Source of the DNA: Drosophila pseudoobscura
Taxonomy: Eukaryota > Arthropoda > Insecta > Diptera > Drosophilidae
Assembly: GCF_009870125.1 (NCBI RefSeq)
Contig: NC_046683.1
Location: forward strand, 46,453,869 to 46,517,868
Reading direction: 5' to 3'
DNA: 64,000 bases
A model generated the notes under the pieces. It was not told the DNA's origin. It saw only the letters and a list, made by a program, of their open reading frames with translations, and did no database searches. Of this stretch, positions 1 to 12,697 are shown piece by piece. The position numbers were made by a program, and so were the translations under genes. How positions within the stretch are numbered: the stretch's first letter is position 1; each line of letters begins with the position of its first letter.

Positions 1-3000
1 AAACATAAGCCAGAACCGTGTTTGCTGCCAAATTTATTGCGGACCTGCTCGCATTTCCCACAGAGCGACAGAGCGACAGAGCCACACAGCCACCAACAAA
101 CAAGCAACAGCCAACAATAGCAATATTCATGAGTGTGTTTCTTGTATCAGTGGCAGTGCTTGCAACAGTATGTGTTCTATGTTTTGTGTCTGTCTGTGAG
201 TGAGTGCTGGCTGTGTGAGGCGGCTGTGTGCGTGTCAGTGTCGTTACTAATGACAACGGGACCGCGTTGCGCATCAACGAGCGACACCAAAAAGTCATTG
301 ACTCATTGAGTCCCTGTCTCCCTCCCTCCTTCTGTGTGTGCTTGTGGCAGTGGCAGTGGCAGGAGCCCTGTGCTGCAATCACCCACCCCCTTGGCGCCAA
401 CACCACACAGCTGCAGCAGCAACACTCTCTGGCTCAAGCATCGTGGGGCTTGTTTGTTTGTCGGTTGGTTCGCTGGTTGACTGCCTCTGCCCCTGCCCCG
501 ACCACCCCATCGGCCAGTGCGTGCCGTGCCGTGCTACACACGTAGCACACTGCAAAAACAACATCCACATCAACCGTTATGGCTGGCCACTGTTCACTCA
601 ACTTCCATCCACACTCCTCGGGCCCCACGCGCCCCACCCGCCCCACTCTGTCATCATTAGACATTGTCAGGTGGTGGTGTGCCGTCCAGCAGCTACAGCA
701 GCTGCCTTGGCACTTTCGGCCATGCAACTGCAACTGCAACGTGCGCCAAAAAGTGTGTGTGTGCCAAAAAACCAGGCCATGGCATAGCAGTGGGACACAA
801 TTTTGCGTAAAGTTATGCATGATTTTTCTTTATATTCGTTTAAATTTGCACTGGAAATGCAAACCCGTCATGCCATTGCTATTAAACAATTTTCACTTTT
901 CCACATCAGGTAAACTTACAAATTATATGTATACTCGTATATTTGATAAGCTTCAGAATATTCTGCATATGATTTACTATGTGCTTTTAAAAAGGGTTAT
1001 CCTTCTGCTGCCTTTGGTGGAGTGTCCTTCTTCTGGGATTGCATTCAGTTCAGTTATTCAGTTGGTCAGTTGTCTTTTGCAGATGTGCATCCATTGTTTG
1101 AGTGCATTCAAAGGCTCGGTTCATTTCCGATGCCGGCCACTGGTCACCCACCGCCTGGCAACCCAATTCTATAAATCTGCATAACAATTATGATCCTGGT
1201 ACTAAGTATTAAAAACAATAACAAGGAAAGGACTGTGCCCCAGCCCCAGCCCCGGCCACAGTCCACGGCTACGACTACGGCTACGGCTACGGCTATTAAC
1301 CATTCCGGCTCTGCTGGCCGTGTCCTCCGACAATTTCTAAACCAGAGCGGATGGCCAGCCTCGGGAGTCGCATCTTCAGATACCCTGGCAGATGGATCGT
1401 TCCAACGGCAGATATATATCATATATACTCTATATACTATAACCAGTTATATTTTCAAGTAATGATTCATTCTGCACGCTGCAAACATTTGCTCAATCTC
1501 ATAATACCCTCTGTGGGGAGATTACAATGCGTTGGTGCTGGCAGCTGGACCCAGGATCCAGTAGCCTGACGGACAGTCAGACAGACGGACGGACGGACAG
1601 CCGGACAGAGCGATGTATCTGCACTGCGCGATGCTGCTCTTCTTGTTGTTGCAGTTGTTGAACGTGGCATTTATGCGCCTGTTTGCTCAGCGTTTTGTAT
1701 GTAGGTCAACATTTGCACGCTCTATGACTGACGTCAACATGGACCAGGCCTGGTCCCGGAGCCTGTCTCCCTGTATCCCTATCTCCTTCTGTCGCTCCTC
1801 CTCTGGTCCGTTTCCGTTGCCCGTGTTTATGTTGTTGCTACACCTCGCCCGCAGTTGCTGCCTCATGTTGCTGCTGTTGTCGCTGTTATGACAAACACCC
1901 ACCCACGCGCCTATGTACGATTCATATACTCGTACAGCAGCTGACCAGCCCCAGCCTCAGCCTCAGCCCCAGCCCCAGCCCTCACAGAACCTGCCCCAAC
2001 ATCGTGTGAATAGTGCGTTATATATGACCATTCGTTATGTATGGGGCAGGACATACACATATACATATGTGTGAGTGTGTGAGAATGGTGAGAGTGTGTG
2101 TTTGGTCCATGTCCATGTATATGCAGAGGAGAGGCATGCATCACTATTGATTTTCATTTCTGCGCGTTTTACAACACGCTTTGTTGCATTTTATTTGCGC
2201 TGTCATTGACAGCAACAGCCACCATCTGCACTCCACATGCCACACGCTTTTTGTAGCGTTCTTTTTTGGGCGTTGTCCACTACATTTTTAATTGGTATAC
2301 AGATGGGGCATTGGGACGCCGCGGATCTGCCTCATATGTGAGTCGACGGCATCGGCGTCGGCGTCAGCATCGTCGTCGTCGGCCCCCATGGCCTCCCTGG
2401 CCTGCACTTGAAAAACGCAATCGTCAACGCACTTTACATGTTTTTCAATTTCGCTTCGAGTTTTTCTCGAAATGCTTTTCCCCGCATTTCCTCCCGCAAT
2501 TCCTTTGACAACATTCATGCAAACGTCATTCACCATAATTACAGCCTTGAGGCCCCCGCGGCCGGAGTTTTCATACCAGTATACACATACATATACTCTG
2601 CTCCGCTCCGCTCCGTTGATTGTTTATTGATTTTCATGCGGCACTTGCATTTAGCATTTTTTAATGACTTTTTTACCATGTTGTTACTTCATTAAAAGCC
2701 AGATATGTTTGCGCAAATGTTTCATTTTTTGTCAAAAAAATATCTTCAAGTGGTCGAGCACTCAAAACGGGATAAATAATTAGGGTGGGAGGGAATCAGA
2801 GACGGAGACGGGGACGGGGACGGTGTCGTTGTCAGCATAAAGAGATTTCAATAAACCGATGATAGGGCGGAGGATTCCCGAACAAAGAGAATCACATACA
2901 TCATTACAATATTTACCCACTCTTAACCCCCCCTCCGGTGCTCCGCCTCCACCGCCTCCGCCTCCCACGCTGCAAAGACAAAGAAGCTCCCGCTGCCAGC

Positions 3001-3144
3001 GACGGCAGCGGCATTGAGGAAGCGCATTTGCATGTAACACGTGAGCTTACAAAAGCCAAGTGACATTGTTTGGGGGCATGGAGGGTCGTGGCACATAAAT
3101 TAAAGTGAGAGTGTAAATGTGTGGCAAGAGAGGGTTGATGTTTG

Positions 3145-3159
3145 ACACACACACACACA
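3145..3159. repeat. (AC)n microsatellite
   Basis: This is a short dinucleotide run read directly from the sequence, in non-coding DNA. Confidence 0.9.
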
Positions 3160-3316
3160 GACGGCGCACACACTCACAACCCCATGTTGCAGACATCCTT
3201 TTTGCCTCAAACTTCATCTATTCAGTGTCCTCCTTCTCCTGCTCCTGCCCCTGCACCTTCTCCAGCTCCTCCTCCTCATGGTGTTGACAGTCGGCAAACG
3301 GACGGGGGCTGGGGCA

Positions 3317-3355
3317 TTTTGGGTTTGAGTTTGGGTTTGGGTTTGGGATTGGGGG
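3317..3355. repeat. TTTGGG-type hexamer repeat
   Basis: About six imperfect tandem copies of a TTTGGG or TTTGAG hexamer lie in non-coding DNA. The motif looks telomere-like on paper, but Drosophila telomeres are retrotransposon-based, so this is simply a short hexamer microsatellite. Confidence 0.8.
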
Positions 3356-6300
3356 CCAGCAGATTGATTTGCGAAGCGATACGGGTATGACGATGCCTGC
3401 ACACGCCTCGATGCACATACATACAAATTATGCAAAATGCATTTGCAGTCCAAGTCGACTTGGCGGCTTTGTGTTGTGCCAAAACGTTGCACATTAAATA
3501 ATTAAAAGTTGTTGCAACAGTTACTAAACCGCCTGACTTGATGCCACACACCGAAGTATCTTATACCCTGAATGGGACTATTTTTAATTATCGGTTTATA
3601 CAGTACCAAATGTAGTACAAAACATAGCGAAAACTGCCCCAAAATGCCACAAGACTTGTTCCTCCTAGTCCACTCGCAAAATAATACACACTTAGGTTAG
3701 AGAGCGGTTCCTTCTTCCAATGAAAACAATATAGCCCTCCTCAAGGGTATCGCATAGCGTAAAAGTAACGAAAATCTATTGCTAGCCATAAAAAATAGAT
3801 TGTTTTAGGATCGTTTCTGTCTATATTAAACGGAAATTGCAATGGCAAACAATTTGCCAAGTAGTTGTTGAATTGATATCGTGGAGGAGGCGATAAGTTC
3901 GAGGATTCCCCCGAAATGTGTGGCAGAGGGAGAGAGAGAGACAGAGACAGAGAATTCTCTAAAGTTTTCCCCTGAATTTCTGAATTCCTATTCGTGGAGC
4001 GGAAATTGCGATGAAAGGGCCACACACACACTCACACATGCACAAACGTATACAAAATAGAGATATGTATGTATGTATTTGTAGACAAATAAACGTTATT
4101 TAGTTTCCGCTTTAGCTGGAATGACAATTGAGAAACTGTAACTGCTTGACGAAGAAGTTTATTAAAGAAAAGTTTATTTCATGTGATTCGGCCATAAAAT
4201 AGGAAATTTTCTAATCGTCAAAGTTTTGTGAAAATTGCCCAAATGGAAATATGATTTCGAATTCAAGTTTTGCAATGTGAAGATACAAATGAAAGCCTCA
4301 TAAATATGGTCAAGAAATTCGGATACATGGGGTCGAATGTAACAGAATTGCGAAAGATAAAACTATGGGTAAATCGCATATAAAAATTATTTTCACTCCT
4401 TCGTCAATCCCTTTTATTAAATGGTTTAATTTTCCCGCAACAAGGAAATGTTTAAGGTACCTTTCAACTGCTCGTCAAAGGTTCGAATTTAACATTTTCC
4501 ATTAAAGCAAAATATTTATGTTAAAGCGCATTCTTTTAAAATCGTTTTTCCCATATTCGTTTAAGAGACTCGCATAAGCACAAAAGCCGCTTAACGTGCA
4601 TTTTTCATTCAGAGTTAATAATACAAAAATAAAATAAGCAACATGGAAGTGGCAACGTTTTTCCGTCCTATCATGCTGCAAAGTGGCACAAAAAATACAA
4701 TAATCACGCACTGAGAGCCATTTTCAATTACCGTCCTCAAGCAGTAGTCGGACCATAAGGCGCTGGGGCGCCCCAAAATGTCGCCTGGTCTCGTTCTCGG
4801 TCTCGGTCTCTAGCCAAACCACATAAAAAACTAATCAACTTATTTATGAACATTTATTATGAACAATGGGAACGTGCTGAATGGCGCATTTCGCAGAGGA
4901 GCCAAGTAAATACTTGGGAGCAAAAATACTCGTACTTTGCGGACAGACAATGAACTCCAGCGAAAATTTTCTGCGGAAAGAGTGGAGACTCCGGACTGGT
5001 AAGGGCCCCTGCTGTTTATAATTTCTTCCAGCACAAAATTACGTTTTGTGGCAGAGAGCAGTGTGGCAGTGGACTGTCATATTTGTTTCGCCCTAAGGTC
5101 CGGGATGCACATAAAACTGCCCGAAATTACTTTTGGGAAGGTACTCGTGTACTCCCAAGAAGGGGCAAGATTTTCACACATGTAACAAAGCATTTCTGGC
5201 AGCCAGGATAATGGGCCATCGTCTTGCCTTTTCCCAGTGGCCAAGTTGGGGTCCAGTGTTCAGGGTTCAGGGTTCAGGCCGAACGCAACCTCTTGACCAT
5301 AATTTACGCCACTTAAATTACATTTCGAGGCGAGTCCTGGAGCAGGATCTGGATCTCAAGAACTACTTCAGAAAGGGCATGTGCTGACCATAAACATTCG
5401 CCTGCTGTACAGCTGAAGGACACGGTACACGGACATGGACATGGATACGTCCTTCGATATGGACATTCGACATTGATGACGAGAACGAGGACGAGGACGG
5501 CGACAACGAAGACGACGATTTTTTTATGGCTGCCGCAAAAGCCTTTTATGTTGCTTTGAGGCAAATTTGATGATTTTATTAAAAGAAGTTTCGGAATATT
5601 TGGATCGTAATACACGTATTGATGGGCGCTGGGGAGAGCCATTGCCAGCCATTGGCTTTCGGCACGTTAATTAGCCATAATTACCCGCACAGCACAGCAC
5701 AGCTTTTGGCTTTTGTTTGCTGGCTTTGTGCCCTGTCACGCCCCTGATTTATGACCGCCATTTGCCATTTGCCTTTGCCTTTGCCAATGCCGATGCCGAT
5801 GCCGATGCCTTTGCTGCTGCTCTCCCGCTACCGCTCTTTGAGCAGCTTAAAGTTACGCAACTTTAACGCAATCAAAATGGCGTCGCCACACATACACATA
5901 CACACACACACGCACACAGAAGACCGTACTAATGCGGACACTGACAGCTCATGCGTGTGCTAAATGATTTGGAATTGATTAGAAACAGCAAGATGTGGAA
6001 CGGAATGGAGCAAGAAGCGAAGAGCAGGAAGAACGAGCAGAGCCACTGTGCAAATAAAAATAAATAAAATATCAAAGCAAGTTCTTATTAAATTTTTATG
6101 TGCGCTGGGAAAACTTAGCTGAAAAATAGCGAAAGGGTCCGTCGTCTCTGTCTCCGCCGCTGTCTGGCTCTCCACAGATACGGGTAATAACCTTCCCCAA
6201 CAGATAAACAGGGGCCGCCTGCCCGCCATTCTCGACTAAATGTTGCCACATGCCAAATAAACTTCCAAAATGTTAGCGCCTCGACGCCTCGGTTAAGATG

Positions 6301-7280
6301 CGTTCGGCTGACAGTTACAGGATATGAAAAGGATATGGCTGGGGTTTTTGTTCTTCGCTGGCCAATGGTTCGTGGTGTTGAAAGGAAGAAAAAAGTGGTG
6401 CTGTAACAGAGGGAGAATGAAAATGGTATCTAGAAATGGCAAAAAGGATCGTAGCTAAACAGAATTTTCTATAAAAATGTAATTGATAAACAAATAACAG
6501 CCGAGAAGTCGAGTGTTTGTACACTTTTTTCAATGTACAATATATATTCGTTTCCCGTTTTCCCCCAAAAATATACAGAATTCTAAAATATACGAGTATC
6601 TAAAGCTGTTCCAGAGTTCTTTTAACCACACAATCGTCAATTACTTATACAAGTAGATGTCTGACTGTCATTCTTTTTGCTTACAGCTCGTATCACTTGG
6701 CAAGCTATTCGCACCCTTCATGCCACCCACCACCCACGACATCTCCAGTCCCTACCATACTCATGCCACCAATATTTCATTCTGGAAGTTCCTCCGACAC
6801 TCAGGCTTTTCTATTTTGTTAACATGATGTGACTGCGGCTGCGGCTGCGGCTGTTGACTGTTATTGCTGATGAAAATTTATTCAATTTATTATATTCTAT
6901 ATAGAGACACTTATTTTCTGTTGACACAATGATACGTTCGTGTCATGCGGAAGATGTTTCCCTATTTTTCTAGCCAGAGGATGGAAACTTTCCATGGTGT
7001 GTGTGCTCGACATGTTAAGGAGTCTGCGTGTGTGTGTATATGTAATGAATCTATTATTAAATTGTTGTTGCTTATGAAAACAGCAAAAACAACAGCGCTA
7101 TCATCGACAGAACAAACAAACAAGAACATCACCACCAGCACCAACGCCATCCAACGCCTGGCAGCACATTTTGGAGCTGCTCCTCCGCCTTGTCCTTGTC
7201 CGCTCCTTCTCGGAGGCAGCCTTCATCAAGTATCAATCAAATGCAGATGACTCCGACGGCAGCCACGCCATCAGATCCGG

Positions 7281-7335
7281 CTAGTCTCTGTTCTGCTCTG
7301 CTCTGCTGTGCTCGGCTCTGCTCTGCTCTACCCTG
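7281..7335. repeat. TCTGC pentamer repeat
   Basis: These are imperfect tandem CTCTG/TCTGC units, followed downstream by a short (CT)n run at about 7,360-7,377. I see no coding context. Confidence 0.8.
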
Positions 7336-9080
7336 CTTTGCCACCAGCTCATTGGCTGCTCTCTCTCTCTCTCTCTATGAAATTTATGAAGGTTCTTAAT
7401 GCCAAAGGCCATGAATGTTGTCGCCTCTGTCGCAGAATATGAACAACATCAGCAACATTGGCATCCTCTGGCGTTGAGTGGCATAATGTGGCTCTATTTT
7501 TTCTGTTTTTCCTTGTTGGGCTTCTATATTAAACTAGTTATGCAACTAACATGTTGTTTTCGAAAGCAGCTTTGCGTCAAATTCCACCTCCAGCAGAGGA
7601 GCTACTCCCACAGAACCAGTGCACCCCGATGAAGCTTCGATTGGGCGTCGCGCGGGAAGCAAGGAGCGTGGAGCGTGGAGCGTGCAGCGTGGAGTAAAGC
7701 TGTCCTGGTAGCGAGCATCATCATCTGGTCCCCGACCAGACCTGTGTGCGACCTGGGACCACCTCCTGCTGCATGGTTCTGCTGGGTGCCTGATAATCGC
7801 AGCCAGCTTTCTGAGCTCTCATTAGCAAAACGTTCAAAACTCTTTTGGGCTGGTTGCCGCCACAACTTTTGACTTCATTATGTCGCGTTTGTCCCGAGCC
7901 CCGGACCCAGATTCAGCCGCCATCCCCCACCAGCCCCCAGCGCCGGCCACGCCCTGCCCATCTTAGCGTTGTCGCCGCAAAATTGTGCAACGTTTCCGTT
8001 GCTGCTTTTGGCGCACATCCGTTGCCGCCAACGTTCTGGTCGTAGTCCCCGTCCCTGGTCCCATCCCCGCCCCCGTCCTCGTCCTCATCCTCTGGTTCCC
8101 GCTCTCTGCTGTGGTTATTCGCCATTTCATTTTATTTTGCACATTTTATTATGACTGCCGCTTGCCAGGCAGGCAGCTCATACATTTTTTATTATTATGT
8201 CTGCTTATCAGCATGTGGCAAATATACTCGTACTCCAGCACAGGACCTCCAGGACCCCCTGTCCTGGGTACTGGGGCGGGGGCCAGGCAAAGGGAAAGGG
8301 ACAGGGACAAGCCAAGCGTTGAACTGCGCGTTTAGAGCCGCTCGTTTGGCTCCGCTCCGCTTCACAGTTGGCTGCCGGTTTGAATGATGGCAGCGACGAG
8401 GACGACGACGCCCCGGACGACCCAGCGGAGTCCATAGTGCAAACCCGCTCTTCGAAACTAATGGCAGAGGATGTTACGCCCAGTTGAATATCAGCACTCA
8501 ATAAATGCAGCCAGCCCTACGTTAACTGCAGCAATAGTTTCCAGTTTCCAGAGTCCACGATTTATACGAGTACGTACTCGTAATTCAACATTTTATTCCA
8601 TTTTATCTGCTTTAAATTGCCTGCTAAAATATTAAAACTACATCTCTATCTAAAGGCAACCTTTCCGGTTGATAATTGTTCAATATTTTGCCGGCTTCTA
8701 CCGCATTTTAATATCCGGCCAGAGCCATGGACTTCCGTGACTGCCATTGTCATTGCATTGAGGGGCAATGTCAGGAGGTAGGCCTCGCCAGCAAAAAGTC
8801 TGAGGGCACCCGCAGCTACCAGTCGGGCCTACTGGGCCCTAACCAGAACCGCAAAAACTCGTACCACGGTTGGGCAGGGAGGGTGGGAGCGAGGGGGGGG
8901 GTCCAGGTGATGAGTGAGAGCAGCAGCCAAACAGCAAATAACAAAAAGCACACAGCAAAACACTCAGCTTGGCCAACAGAGTGGCAGGAGGAGCAGCAGG
9001 AGGAACAAGAGAAGCAGTAGCATCTGAATCCTGGAACCATCATCAGCCAGCAGGCAGGCGAAAGCAGGCGAGCAGGCCAG

Positions 9081-9120
<40 letters not shown>
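9081..9120. repeat. (CAGG)10 tetranucleotide microsatellite
   Basis: Ten uninterrupted CAGG units are present, preceded by imperfect GCAGG-rich sequence from about 9,050. The array is probably length-polymorphic. Confidence 0.95.
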
Positions 9121-9125
<5 letters not shown>

Positions 9126-9318
9126 AAAGTAATTTTAATTAAAACTTATGGCAACGTCTGCGAGTGAGTAAAACACGGCGAAACGAGTTGATAAAAGCGC
9201 CAGCACACACACACAGCTACATTAGGAGTAGCGACTCACACAAACACACAGAGCTAAAGGAGTAGGATCGGAGGCACACACGCAGGCAAAGGAACGGCTC
9301 ACTCACACACACACGCTT

Positions 9319-9322
<4 letters not shown>

Positions 9323-9351
<29 letters not shown>
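9323..9351. repeat. (GA)n microsatellite, GAGA-factor-type sites
   Basis: About 14 GA dinucleotides occur in a row. In Drosophila such runs can bind GAGA factor (Trl), but no other regulatory motif was noted beside it, so the functional reading is only a possibility. Confidence 0.9.
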
Positions 9352-9354
<3 letters not shown>

Positions 9355-10968
9355 ATATGCTTTAAACGAGGTAATTAAAAAAAAAAAAACGTGAGCACCT
9401 TTATAGCCAGGCATCAACTCCTCTCCCCCCTCCCCTCCAACATCCCCTTTCTCCGTGTGATTCCCATTTTATTTTATGCGAGCGCTTTTTGTGTTTGCTG
9501 CATTTTTCCTTCTTCTTTTTCTGTATTTACCTTTGTGTTTTGTTTTGTTATTTCTGTTTTTTTATCCCTTTTGTTTTTCTTCTCCATCTACTTCTCTCTC
9601 GTTTTTTGTGCCGTTTTTGCCTTTAAGCCGTTGCCGTAATCTGATATTACGTATACGACGTGTGCGCCAGATATTTAATAGAAATTCAACGTTTTTAAGC
9701 TTTTCCGCCAATAAAATGGAAAAATGTATTTTCAACCAGGTTTGTTTTTTGTTTTTGTTTTAGCAGATAGTTAAACTGTCAGTTGTGTGGCCAGAGGTGA
9801 GGCGGAATGGGTAGGTGCAGGGATTTACTATTGCATCTGCTCCTATTTACTCTGCTGCTGCTGCTCCTGTCCGGCCTGCGCCATAAAGCAGCTTACGGCG
9901 GTCGTAAAAATATATTTCATGTTGAAAATTTGCAGAGGGTAAATATTAAGTTTTTTGATTTAGAATCCTGATGACTTATAGGATAGGAATGCGTTCAACT
10001 GAAGCGAAACTAAATTCCCTGGACTTTGACAAATAAAAAATGTCAAGATTTAAACTAATTTTCTTTTGAACCTAATAGGTTCATCTAGGTTTTCAGCTTC
10101 AGATTCAGTTCTCTTCAACTACTTTGATCAACTACTGCACATTCGGTTGAGGAGCCCGGAGTTGCTCAAAGTTTTAATTTCAGTAGCCAGTATCCAGTAT
10201 CCAGTTGCTGGCTGGCAAGTGCATCCATCAATTATATACGTATCAATGCACAATCTTTGCTGCATGTGTGCGGGGGTAATCCTTAGCCATGGCTTATACT
10301 AAATCCCATATACTTCTTCTATACTTGTAGATCCTCTCAGTGGCCTCATGTCCATGGCCCCATGTCAGGCATGGCGCACCTTTGCCTGCATTTGCCTTTT
10401 TGCACTCGGCCTATTTAGCTCTGGGCTTTGTCCCTCCTGTGCAGTGCGTTCTGCACATTATATACCCGCTCTGGTGCTCTGGTGCTTGGTTGAGGCCTGC
10501 AGTTAAGCAGCTACCACTTGGAACTCGGCTTCTCGCCCCCATCCTGCAGAGCTCCTTTGCACTCCACAACAATCCACACCACTTCTGTCCCACTTCACTC
10601 CGCTGCCGATGCCAGTGCAACTTGCTGTAAAATGAAGCCAAAAGCTGTTCAGGCCGGCTGCTTGATTAACCATTCATTGCAGTTTTGTAGTGGCTCAATG
10701 GAAGGACTGGGAACTGGGAACTGGTAACTGGAAACTGGAACTGGGCGCTGGATCCGCATCGCTGCCTTTCTTGGCTTTCACGTTTATTTCATTTGCTGCC
10801 CTTTTCGCCCGCCTCCCCCCTCGGGGCGTTACCCGCCTCACTGCCTGTGTGTTTGTATTTGCGGCTCTGAAACTGACTCCGACTACATCTCCGTCTCCGG
10901 CTGTGGAGCTGTGCAATTTACGCTCAAGTGGCAAGCAGGCAAAGCTGTGGCAAGCACCAGGCAGAGCA

Positions 10969-11008
10969 GCAGGCAGAGCAGCAGGCAGAGCAGCAGGCGG
11001 AGCAACGG
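10969..11008. repeat. 12-bp tandem repeat (GCAGAGCAGCAG)
   Basis: About three head-to-tail copies of a 12-bp unit occur, the last with a single change (GGCGGAGC). It lies in non-coding sequence. Confidence 0.85.
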
Positions 11009-12674
11009 CGGAGCCAAAGCAAAGACTCGCCAAGTGGCAATTCGTGCAGAAATTATGTTTAACTTTAGTTTCAAAGCCCCAGCAATGCAATCCTCGGCAA
11101 ACAATTGTTCAAACCTCGTACATTTCTCCTTCTCCTACAGCCCCACGGCTGATAACGTTTTAATTAACATTTAATTTGGGTAGAAAGTTGTGCCTAGGCA
11201 GGCGTCTTGCCACAAGACACACACAGAGGAAGTCCGCAAAAAAGAGTCCACAAAAAAAAAACAGCAGCAAGCAATGCAGGCTGCACTCGAATTAAGTTTT
11301 TCTCACCCGCTGACAATCGCAACAAGGCTGCCAGCAGAGTGCAGAGTGTTGCAGGGACAGCATATGCATAATAATGTTTCTTTCCCGAGGGATGAAGTAA
11401 GGGGTTAGTGGGGGGCACAAATCCCTGCACATCCAAGCGCGTTTCGAGTCCTTGCACGTAGCGGAAGCAATGATCTGGCAAATTTTAGTTTTACTTGTAG
11501 TTCGGTGCAAAAGTTTCGCTGCATCTCCCACTAAACAGTGTTAGTTGATGAGGTTGCAGGTTGCAGGCTGCCGGTTGCAGGGTGGGATTGGAATTGGGAC
11601 TGGGTGTCCCTGCCCCTGCCCCTGGTCCTTTGTCCCTTGTCCCTGTTTTGGGAACCCTGTTGTTGACGTGCTTAGGTGTTGGCTTATGATTGCGCCTGTA
11701 GCAACCGGGCCAGATGCTGCTCCTTAGCTGCGGATGCAAGGAACTGCAAGTAAGTTTCTCAAATTGCAGCAAATTCAAAAGCTACACTGAGCGTCCTTCT
11801 GAGGCGGCAGCCGGGAAAGTGTGCGACCCTTGAGCTACATGGCAGGTGTTGCATATTGCTAAGCGGAAAAGTCTCCCGCCCGTCCGCTCGTTGATCGGAT
11901 AACAAGATTCCGCTCACCTCGAAAGTTTCAGCGCCAGAAATCCGCCATCAGAAATTACAGGAAAGCAGTGCTTATTACTATTTAGCTCTAGACAAACCCG
12001 GTAATCTATCAATCTCAATCAATACATTTTGTATTTTACTCTTATTTGGATTTCCATTAGGTGTTGCATCCATCAAACTATTTTATTTACATTATATACA
12101 TTATATATATATATACATTATATAAAAAACTGTAGGAGATTGAAAATTTAAGAAGCGTTTAAAAAGCGAAATAAAAGCTGCAGAGGGAGAGCTCGACTAA
12201 AATCGCCACAGCCGGAGTTTGTTGCTGTTTAATTTCTGGAAAATATAAAAATCTAAAGATAGGACCATTCCATACAACAACAATAACTAATAAAAAAATG
12301 GAAAAACTAAAGAAATATTAAAAATGGTGGCAAACTTCCACTTTGTTTCGCTATATCTTCAGGTATATCCACTTTATCGACACGAATAAAAAATTCTGTG
12401 AAAGGTCGTACAATTATATTTGTAATCCATAGTGGTTTAATAAAACTGAACCAATCTCTTCTTGAAGAGAAGAAGAATGCAATACTGCATTGAAAATATC
12501 ATACCGCAGATGAAATTTCTGACGTTCCCACAGTATTAATGTTAATCTTATAAAGGTACAAATCAAAATCTTGTCAAAAGTATACGTTTATTTCCTTTCG
12601 ATAGCCACAAAAGCGAGGAAAACAGATACCCTAAACAGAGATCTTTTTTCGATTTTTTGCTATATTTTTTTCAG

Positions 12675-12697
12675 ACCGTGGTGCATCGATTGTTCAG
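12675..12697 (+). other. Candidate 23-nt microexon
   Basis: A T-rich tract ending in TTTTTTTCAG is followed by 23 bases and then CAG|GTGAGT, a near-ideal 5' splice site. Both sites match Drosophila consensus. The 23 nt are open in two forward frames; one reads TVVHRLF, another PWCIDCS. Exons this short are known in flies but need help to be included. No flanking exon could be assigned, so the gene, the frame and even transcription are unknown. Confidence 0.4.

Larger units (their letters stand above)
1..12660. other. Non-coding region, left part of gene desert
   Basis: I see no gene I can support here. All long open frames are low-complexity or GTG/TTG-initiated and lack splice or protein-like context. 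The stretch holds many short tandem repeats: CAGCCC-type near 1,940-1,985, (AC)n at 3,145, TTTGGG-like hexamers at 3,317-3,355, (TCTGC)n at 7,281-7,335, (CAGG)n at 9,081-9,120 and (GA)n at 9,323-9,351. AT-rich segments lie at 4.1-4.7 kb and 12.0-12.6 kb. There is a possible recursive-splice-like CAG|GTAAAC at 909/910. The content fits a large intron or intergenic regulatory DNA of a fly. Confidence 0.6.

Noticed and set aside
3317-3355. TTTGGG repeats as an interstitial telomere
   Set aside because: Drosophila lacks short telomeric repeats; other hexamer microsatellites are common here.
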